Source: Paractinoplanes toevensis
Lineage (GTDB): Bacteria > Actinomycetota > Actinomycetes > Mycobacteriales > Micromonosporaceae
Assembly: GCF_018332695.1 (NCBI RefSeq)
Contig: NZ_BOQN01000073.1
Coordinates: 1 to 55,685 of the forward strand
Length of the DNA: 55,685 bases
Direction of reading: 5' to 3'
Shown piece after piece: positions 50,501 through 55,685 of the stretch (position 1 is its first letter; the number at the start of each line of letters is the position of its first letter). Below the pieces are notes generated by a model. That model worked only from the letters and a program-made list of their open reading frames with translations. It did no database searches and was not told where the DNA came from. The position numbers and the translations under genes are program-made.

Positions 50501-53500
50501 TGATCTACGGCTACAACGCCGACGGCCAGGTGATCAAGCGGACCGACCCGCTCGGCCGCACGTCATCGCTCGAGTACGACCGGGCCGGCCGCAAGACGGT
50601 CTCCACCGACGCGATCGGCCGGCGCCGCGAGTACGCCTACGACGCCGACTCCAACCTGATCGAGGAGGTCACCGCCCGGATCGTCGAGCCGGGCCGCCCG
50701 GATCCGAACCGGCCGGCCCGCACGATCTTCTACTCCTACGACAACCTCGGCCGACTGACCAACAAGCAGCTCGGCGCCGGCGGCACGGCCTACTCGTACG
50801 GCTACGACGCCAAGAACCGGGTGGTCAGCGCGGCCGACCCGACCGGCGTGATCAGCTACGACTACGACGTGACCGACCGGCTCAACTCGGTCACCCGGGG
50901 CAGCGAGGTGTTCCGGTACGAGTACGACAGTTCCGACCGCGTCACCACCCGGACCTACCCGGACGGCACGACGATCGGCGCCGAGTACGACGAGGGCGAC
51001 CGCATCACCGGGCTGACCGCCAACCGCGGCGGCACGAGCGCGAACTACGGGTTCAGCTACGACGTCGCCGACCACCTGACCGGGATCGACTATCCGTCGG
51101 CCACCGGCATCGACGAGAGCCGCACGTTCGACCGGGCCGGGCGGATGACCCGGATCGCCGCCACCAAGGGCGACACCACGCTGTCCGCGTTCGACCTGAC
51201 CCTCGACAAGGTCGGCAACCCGACCAAGATCGTCAAGACCTCCGGCGAGCCGGGGCAGCCCACGATCACCGAGGCGACCGCGTACACCTACGACGCGGCG
51301 AACCGGCTCACCGCCGAGTGCTACGGGGCGCAGTCCTGCTCCGGCGCGTCGGCCTCGCGGAACGACTACACGTACGACCTGGTCGGTAACCGCACCACGA
51401 TGAAGCGGGTCGCCACCGGCGAGAACACCACCACGACGTACGCCTACGACGGCGCCGACCAGCTCACCGCCGAGACGATCGCCGGGAGCCGAAGCAGCAC
51501 CCGGACCTTCGCGTACGACCTCGAGGGAAACCAGACGCAGGCCGGGACCGACCGGTTCACGTTCGCCCTCGACCACACGATGACGTCGTCGACAACCAGC
51601 GGCACCACTACGAACTACGCGTACGACGCGGTGGGCAACCGGATCTCGGCCACCTCGGGTGCCGTTACCCAGACCTGGAGCTGGGACGTCAACGCGAACC
51701 GGCCGCTGCTGGCCCAGGAACGGCAGACCGGCAGCGCCGCCCGGGACTACGTCTACGACCCGACCGGTCAGCCGCTCGCCCTGCTGTCCTCCGACGGAGC
51801 CCACTCCTACCTGCGGGACTGGCTCGGCGGGGTCTCCGGGGTGGTCTCACCGACCGGCGCCTCCGAATGGGAGTACGCATACGACGCGTTCGGCGGGGAT
51901 CGGGGCACCACCAAGAAGGCCGGCGACGCGCCGGACAACCCGTTCCAGTACGCCGGCACCTACCAGGACACCAGCCAGGGCGACCGGTACGCGATGGGCG
52001 CCCGCAGTTACGACCCGTCCACCGGCCGGTTCGCCTCGGCCGACCCGGTGGCGCAGCCGCAGAGCGACCAGGCGGTGTCGACCTACTCGTACACCAACGC
52101 CCGGCCGACCGTGCTGACCGACCCGACCGGGCAGGACCCGGACGGGATGGCCGACACCTACTCCGACTACTACCAGGCGATGGCGTGCGCGAACTATCCG
52201 CCCGCGTGCGCGGCCACCACCGACGCCAACACCGCGGCCGCCGGCGAGGGCGAGGAGGCGGTCGACAACCCGGACTGGCTCAACTCGAAGAAGATCGTGG
52301 ACGAGGCCGAGGGCTTCGTGAAGCAGATCGGCGACGAGATCGTCAATCTGATCCTCGATCTGGTCGGCTTCAACGACGCGAAGGCCTGCATCACCGAGGG
52401 CGACATCCTGGCCTGCGTCAGCACGGCGCTGCAGGCGGTGCCGTGGGGCAAGATGTTCAAGGCCGCCAAGGTCGCGATCAAGGCGGTCGGGGTCGGTCGC
52501 CGTCTGATCGACGCGTACAGCCGGTTGAAGTCGGCGAAGAACGCCCTGTCCGCGATTCCGCGCTACATCAAGAAGGCCACCCAGACCGCCGGCGAAGCGG
52601 CCGACTCCAAGAGATACGCGGACGAGGCGGCCAAGGCGGCGAAGGGCGCCAAGGACGCCGGTGGAAAGGCGAAGGCGACCTCGCAGAAGGCCGCCGACAA
52701 TGCCAAGAAGGCAAAACAGAAGGAATCTCCCACCGGGGAAAGCTGCAAGGCCGCGGCCGGAAACGCGTCCCGGCTGGCGCAGAACTCCTTCGCCGCCGGC
52801 ACTCCGGTGCTGCTGGCCGACGGCAGCACCAAGCCGATCGAGAAGCTGGAGCCCGGCGACACGGTGCTGGCCACCGAGCCGTCCGCCGCTCTGACCGAGC
52901 CTGCCCAGGTCACCGCCACGGTCGTCGGTACCGGCGACAAATCCCTGGTGGACGTCGTCCTGGACGGCTCCGGGGTGGTCACCGCCACGGCCGGGCACAA
53001 GTTCTACAGCCTCACCCGCGACGAGTGGGTGCCCGCCGCCGAACTGAAGCCCGGCGAGACCCTGCGCGACGACCACGGCGGAAAGATCACGGTCACCCGG
53101 CTGGCCGAGCGCAGCGCCACCACGACCGTCTACAACCTGACGGTCAGCCGCGAGCACACCTACTACGTGCTCGCCGGTTCCGACCCGGTGCTGGTGCACA
53201 ACTGCGGCGACGGCGTCGACCACCGGGGGAACCCGTGCAGCTGTAGGATCGGCGAGGGCAACTGGCGTGGCCGATTCCAGGCCGACCTGGCCAAACAGGG
53301 TAAGCCGCGAATGCCGCAGGACTGGGACGCGCACCACGCAGTGCCGCAGTACTACCGCGACCACCCCGAGTTCGAGGACTTCGATTTCGACTCCCCGGCC
53401 AACATTCGCGGTGTCCAGGGCTCGCATGCGGGGCCGGGCAACAACATCCATCAGCTGATCACCAACGAATGGACAGCCTTCCAGAAAGCCGCTCCGAACG

Positions 53501-53568
53501 CCTCGCGATCGTCCATCGAGATGTTCGCCTGGCACATAGATGTCAAGTACGGAAAGTATTTCTGGTAA
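47518..53568 (+). CDS. RHS-repeat polymorphic toxin with HINT domain and AHH nuclease tip
   Basis: 2016 residues from a GTG with GGGGGAG six bases upstream. Order: signal peptide about 1-32; linker; DUF6531 region (about 245-320, NTATGNYLRVERDF); dozens of YD/RHS repeats; RHS core near 1400-1520 (ARSYDPSTGRFASADP); helical segment; HINT domain from Ser1757 to VHNC (1895-1896); C-terminal tip of 120 residues with AHHAVPQ (H1939-H1940) and NIHQLITNEW. The tip matches the AHH class of HNH/endonuclease VII-like toxins. The RHS shell should encase the toxin and HINT should release it. It is probably deployed against competing bacteria. Confidence 0.9.
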   Translation: MRVSRRFRLLCHALIAALIAAYLVSFPISPAVAAPVAAPGAGPVNRPLPATATANHGLPPGVSAPPEPPATSTDGAKPRVPTAAEKAKRKASLLAAASKPIVRPGFLLGDTSLVVYWDAEINTGDPNSWGRWFATVTDTETGAEQRSAELKQSDLAYCFSPAELCRSFGAADGWVLDEARTYTVTVTEIAADGTEQTSPPSAAAHPRKVDDVPTVAAGQVVGCGCSTVLGPTVTAQALRGATVNTATGNYLRVERDFTMASYGIPFNHARYYSSANTNAGMFGPGWSSSYDIRIIAADNGAVRVRAEDGTEAVYLLQSDGSYQAPAGIRAALTRAGTGWKLVPPDKRVLSFDADGRLLSIKNARGLGITLAYSAAGPLSTVTDASGRVVRFEFRTDLRLITKITLPDGRSTQFDYQDGRLLKTQDPRNYVTSYSYDAAGRLSEITDARGAKLIRNTYNADGRVAEQLDPEGGRTTFDWKPATQVATTVDPDGVTIKDGYKNNVLLYSQNGNNDTVNHRYTGKLNKNLVVDPKGNQEVTKFDDAGNPVSRTAPEPFSFTSVNTFDGNSNVTAVKDGRGNTWSYTYNQFNEMTSQKDPKQGTGYEYTYDSKGQLATRKDARGKITKYEYDVYGDRTAEISPTGRRTEMTYDGTGRLASVVDPRGTVAGGNKDAYRTRYTYDQMSQLTETFEPGKAQPTRTTYDELGNVVVQTDPLSNSSRYTYDKASRLVEVKDPIGNVTATTYSAGGRRTSETDGEGNRTRWTYDGNGRVATEVSPRGNVAGADQSLFTTVFHYDYNGNLIRTDRPYGSGGQRVEVDTAFDALDRPTEQADQFKNGTKVGYDNNGNVVSMTNERGEKLENFYDEANRRTGSSGPAAGAAGIEYDDAGNVIKQTSPTGGTTTTSYDDDGRVVAITEPRGNVAGADPADYTTKYGYDQAGNPSTVIDPLGNVTAASYDAINRLTATTDANGRISKYGYDAADRLISVTGPDAPGGQSLIYGYNADGQVIKRTDPLGRTSSLEYDRAGRKTVSTDAIGRRREYAYDADSNLIEEVTARIVEPGRPDPNRPARTIFYSYDNLGRLTNKQLGAGGTAYSYGYDAKNRVVSAADPTGVISYDYDVTDRLNSVTRGSEVFRYEYDSSDRVTTRTYPDGTTIGAEYDEGDRITGLTANRGGTSANYGFSYDVADHLTGIDYPSATGIDESRTFDRAGRMTRIAATKGDTTLSAFDLTLDKVGNPTKIVKTSGEPGQPTITEATAYTYDAANRLTAECYGAQSCSGASASRNDYTYDLVGNRTTMKRVATGENTTTTYAYDGADQLTAETIAGSRSSTRTFAYDLEGNQTQAGTDRFTFALDHTMTSSTTSGTTTNYAYDAVGNRISATSGAVTQTWSWDVNANRPLLAQERQTGSAARDYVYDPTGQPLALLSSDGAHSYLRDWLGGVSGVVSPTGASEWEYAYDAFGGDRGTTKKAGDAPDNPFQYAGTYQDTSQGDRYAMGARSYDPSTGRFASADPVAQPQSDQAVSTYSYTNARPTVLTDPTGQDPDGMADTYSDYYQAMACANYPPACAATTDANTAAAGEGEEAVDNPDWLNSKKIVDEAEGFVKQIGDEIVNLILDLVGFNDAKACITEGDILACVSTALQAVPWGKMFKAAKVAIKAVGVGRRLIDAYSRLKSAKNALSAIPRYIKKATQTAGEAADSKRYADEAAKAAKGAKDAGGKAKATSQKAADNAKKAKQKESPTGESCKAAAGNASRLAQNSFAAGTPVLLADGSTKPIEKLEPGDTVLATEPSAALTEPAQVTATVVGTGDKSLVDVVLDGSGVVTATAGHKFYSLTRDEWVPAAELKPGETLRDDHGGKITVTRLAERSATTTVYNLTVSREHTYYVLAGSDPVLVHNCGDGVDHRGNPCSCRIGEGNWRGRFQADLAKQGKPRMPQDWDAHHAVPQYYRDHPEFEDFDFDSPANIRGVQGSHAGPGNNIHQLITNEWTAFQKAAPNASRSSIEMFAWHIDVKYGKYFW

Positions 53569-53605
53569 GCCCTCGTCTGGTCAGAACCGCCGGAGGTAAA
53601 TCACC

Positions 53606-54121
53606 ATGAGTGGGATCACGGACTGGAAGACGGACGTCCGTGCCGAGCTGGAACGGCTCGGCACGGGGTTCGAGGAAAGGTTCGGCTACCCATTCGGTGC
53701 GGACGAGAATTACGTCGACGAGCCCGAGGCCGGTGGGAACGACATCCCGCTCCCACCGGCCCTGGCCGCCTTCTACGCCGAGGTCGGCGCGGTCTCGCTG
53801 GCCGATGTCCACAACGGTTACTTCATCCACCCGGCGACCCAGATCCCGATGTCCGCCGAATGGGGCCGTCCGGTCCGCGCCGAGGTGGACGACATCGGCG
53901 ACGTCGTTACGTTCGGCACCGACGGCAGCGGCGGCTTCTTCAGCCTGGCGCCGAGCGACGGTTCGGTCTATCACCTGCCGGCCGGCGAACTGGTGGCCGG
54001 CATCTATCGCGGCGGCCTCGGCGACCCGGTGAAAGTCGCCAAGGACTTCCCCGAGTTCCTCGACCGGCTCCTGGGCGTGGTGCGAGAGTTCACGGCCGAC
54101 GGCCACACCTCCGGCCTGTAG
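53606..54121 (+). CDS. SUKH/SMI1-like immunity protein
   Basis: 171 residues. LPPALAAFYAEVGAVSLADV and the run of acidic strands ending FPEFLDRLLGVV give the SUKH (SMI1/KNR4) pattern, the commonest immunity superfamily of polymorphic toxins. GGAGG lies about ten bases before the ATG, and the gene starts 37 bp after the RHS toxin stop. It should neutralise the AHH nuclease tip in the producing cell. The match is by pattern and position. Confidence 0.8.
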   Translation: MSGITDWKTDVRAELERLGTGFEERFGYPFGADENYVDEPEAGGNDIPLPPALAAFYAEVGAVSLADVHNGYFIHPATQIPMSAEWGRPVRAEVDDIGDVVTFGTDGSGGFFSLAPSDGSVYHLPAGELVAGIYRGGLGDPVKVAKDFPEFLDRLLGVVREFTADGHTSGL

Positions 54122-54140
54122 CTGAACTCTTTCTTCTGAG

Positions 54141-54463
54141 ATGGACTTCGCCGACTTCCGGGAGATCGCCGAGGAGGCGCGGGCCGCGCATGCGAGCAAG
54201 GGATATCCGCCCGAGATCCGGTTCCTCGACGAGATACGGGATTCCGGTCCGGGGCGGCCTTCTCCAGGAGAACACCGGGGCGTACGCCGTGCCGGGGTTC
54301 GTCTCGGTCGCTCCGGTCGGCAGCGGTGACATGTGGGGCTTCGTCGTCCACGACGGCCACTGCGAGGAGGCGGTGAGCATGCGCCTGCATGACACCGGCG
54401 AGATCGTCTTCGAGGCGAAGGACTTCCTCGAGTTCGTGGCCACCCGAGGCCTCCGGCGCCCAT
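54141..54463 (+). pseudogene. Frameshifted second immunity-like gene
   Basis: A first frame reads DFREIAEEARAAHASKGYPP and IRFLDEIRDSG to about 54245. From about 54253 another frame continues GGLLQENTGAYAVPGFVSVA and FEAKDFLEFVATRGLRRP to a TGA at 54463. Together they describe one protein of about 105 residues, but an indel near 54245-54255 breaks it and no ribosome-binding site is seen. It is probably a decayed cognate or orphan immunity gene. Confidence 0.65.
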
Positions 54464-54503
54464 GAGGTCTTTGACGGTCCATGCTGAAATCAAGCCGCAA
54501 CGG

Positions 54504-55685
54504 TCAGGCGACGGTCACGGTGATCGTGTGCAGGCCGGTGGCGCCGTTGGGGAACGGGGTTGCTCGGGCGGCGGTCTGTGCAGCCCCCGTCCGGTCGGTG
54601 GCTCGGACCGACAGGGAGTGCGGGCCTGAGGTGGCCTTCCAGCTGTAGCGCCACTGCACCCAGGTGTCGATCGATGGGACCGGCAGCAGTTCGGCCGGTT
54701 TCCAGTCGCCGCCGTCGACGCTGATCTCGACCGCTTTGACGCCTCGGCGCTGGGCCCAGGCCACGCCGGCCACGGTCACCGGGCCGGCGGCCGGGCGGGC
54801 GAACGGCTTCGGCTTGTCGATCCGGGAGGCGGTCTTCACCGGGCCCTCGGCCGACCAGCCGCGCTCCACCCAGTACGCGTCGAACTTCGCGAACGTGGTC
54901 AGCTCCAGCTCGGTCAGCCACTTGCAGGCGCCGGCGTAGCCGTACAGGCCGGGGGTCAGCATCCGGACCGGGAAGCCGTGCTCGAGCGGCAGGGGTTCGC
55001 CGTTCATGCCTACCACCAGCATCGTGTCGCGGCCGTCCAGGGCGGTCGCGGTCGGCGTGCCGATGGTCATGCCCTCGGCCGAGCGGGCCACGATCTGGTC
55101 GGCGCCGGGCCGGATCCCGGCCTCCGACAACAACGGCGCCAGGGGTACGCCGAGCCACTTCGCGGTGCCGATGTAGGGGCCGCCCACCTCGTTGGACACG
55201 CAGTTGAGGGTCATCACCCGCTCGACCAGCGGCCGTCGCAGCAGGTCGTCGAACGACAGCCGCATCTCGTCGCCGACCATCCCGTGGATCCGCAGTTCCC
55301 ACGAGCCGGGGTCGATCCGGGGCACGGTCAGCGCGGTGTCGACCCGGTAGAAGTCGGCGTTGCCGGTGACGAAGCCGGGATCGGTGCCGGCCGGCACCGG
55401 CTTTCCGGGGTCGGCCGCGGCGGGCAGCCGGATGTCGGCCCGGGACCGGGCCGCGGCGCCGCCGCGAATCCGCTTCACCCCGGTCGCCCCGGCCTCGGCG
55501 ACGACGGCCCCGGCCGCCACCAGGGCCGCCGCCGCGAGGAATCTCCGCCGGTCGACCGCGCTCAACGAGCGCGTGCCGCCGGAACCGGCGTCACCGCGCG
55601 ATCCGAGCCGGGCGGCCAACCCGCCGGCCGGGCCGGCGGAGATTCCCGTGCCGGCCGAGCCGGAGGCCGGTGCCATGCCGGCCGA
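54504..55685 (-). CDS. Sulfite oxidase-like molybdopterin oxidoreductase (5' end outside window)
   Basis: At least 390 residues; the frame is open through the right edge. RRRFLAAAALVAAGAVVAEA (about 43-62) is a membrane span or twin-arginine-like segment after a Gly/Ala-rich linker, and relatives have several N-terminal spans, so the true start lies beyond 55685. The Mo-binding domain has VMTLNCVSNEVGG with the metal-ligating Cys159 (numbered from the first Met seen). The C-terminal dimerisation domain follows (RRGVKAVEISVDGGDWKPAE). Likely an extracytoplasmic oxidoreductase; substrate unknown. Confidence 0.85.
   Translation of the reverse strand, partial: SAGMAPASGSAGTGISAGPAGGLAARLGSRGDAGSGGTRSLSAVDRRRFLAAAALVAAGAVVAEAGATGVKRIRGGAAARSRADIRLPAAADPGKPVPAGTDPGFVTGNADFYRVDTALTVPRIDPGSWELRIHGMVGDEMRLSFDDLLRRPLVERVMTLNCVSNEVGGPYIGTAKWLGVPLAPLLSEAGIRPGADQIVARSAEGMTIGTPTATALDGRDTMLVVGMNGEPLPLEHGFPVRMLTPGLYGYAGACKWLTELELTTFAKFDAYWVERGWSAEGPVKTASRIDKPKPFARPAAGPVTVAGVAWAQRRGVKAVEISVDGGDWKPAELLPVPSIDTWVQWRYSWKATSGPHSLSVRATDRTGAAQTAARATPFPNGATGLHTITVTVA

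Noticed and set aside
52783..52788. HINT domain with Ser instead of Cys at its first position, seen as a broken domain
   Set aside because: Actinobacterial RHS proteins commonly have NSF at this site, and the rest of the HINT motifs to VHNC are intact.

Overview
The window is very GC-rich, uses GTG starts often, has many ATGA/GTGA overlaps, and carries families typical of actinobacteria: a Holin-X/DUF3618 envelope cluster, ECF sigma plus membrane anti-sigma pairs, MocR regulators, CBM35 glycosidases and a long RHS protein. This suggests a filamentous actinomycete, most likely Micromonosporaceae (Actinoplanes-like). That placement is inferred from gene content, not from a marker gene. I saw no rRNA, tRNA, CRISPR array or transposase.

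Layout. 1-1821: a reverse-strand envelope/stress trio behind a bidirectional terminator. 2131-2895: a TetR-type regulator flanked by two copies of the inverted repeat CGTTTA-N5-TAAACG. 3092-6940: a decaying signalling region with an internally deleted PRC-barrel/DUF2382 gene, an intact STAS protein and HATPase anti-sigma protein, a response-regulator tail, and a hybrid histidine kinase broken by an internal deletion. 7011-18597: ordinary accessory genes, namely an ECF sigma/anti-sigma pair, a secreted protein, a CDF transporter, a deaminase, a PH-domain membrane protein, two SDR/EamA genes, a MocR regulator sharing its start-codon bases with the divergent EamA gene, and an amidohydrolase/Lrp group. 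18598-21002: a repeat-rich stretch with a 291-bp heptamer array and an odd low-complexity ORF.

21003-29334: a LacI regulator, two perfect palindromic operators and a five-gene operon (clan GH-A glycosidase with two CBM35 modules, GH36 alpha-galactosidase, binding protein, two permeases). It looks like an import and hydrolysis system for a galactose-containing plant polysaccharide. 29341-35836: a lipoprotein, an MFS pump, an 8-oxoguanine deaminase-like enzyme, a PAP2 protein, a DUF664 protein and a P-loop kinase. 35845-47380: a second sugar locus for unsaturated uronides. A reverse-strand operon (DUF2264, binding protein, two permeases, YesL-like protein, GH88, IolB-type isomerase, KduD-type dehydrogenase) faces a heparinase II/III-like lyase and a regulator that joins a DeoR-type DNA-binding domain to a LacI-type sensor. 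The lyase gene carries two in-frame copies of a REP-like palindrome.

47518-54463: a 2016-residue secreted RHS polymorphic toxin (RHS core, HINT domain, AHH nuclease tip), a SUKH-like immunity gene and a frameshifted second immunity-like gene. The window ends in a molybdopterin oxidoreductase whose 5' end lies outside it. Many genes here appear to be leaderless, with a TANNNT hexamer 6-7 nt before the start codon. In three cases the upstream gene's stop codon supplies the first half of that hexamer.
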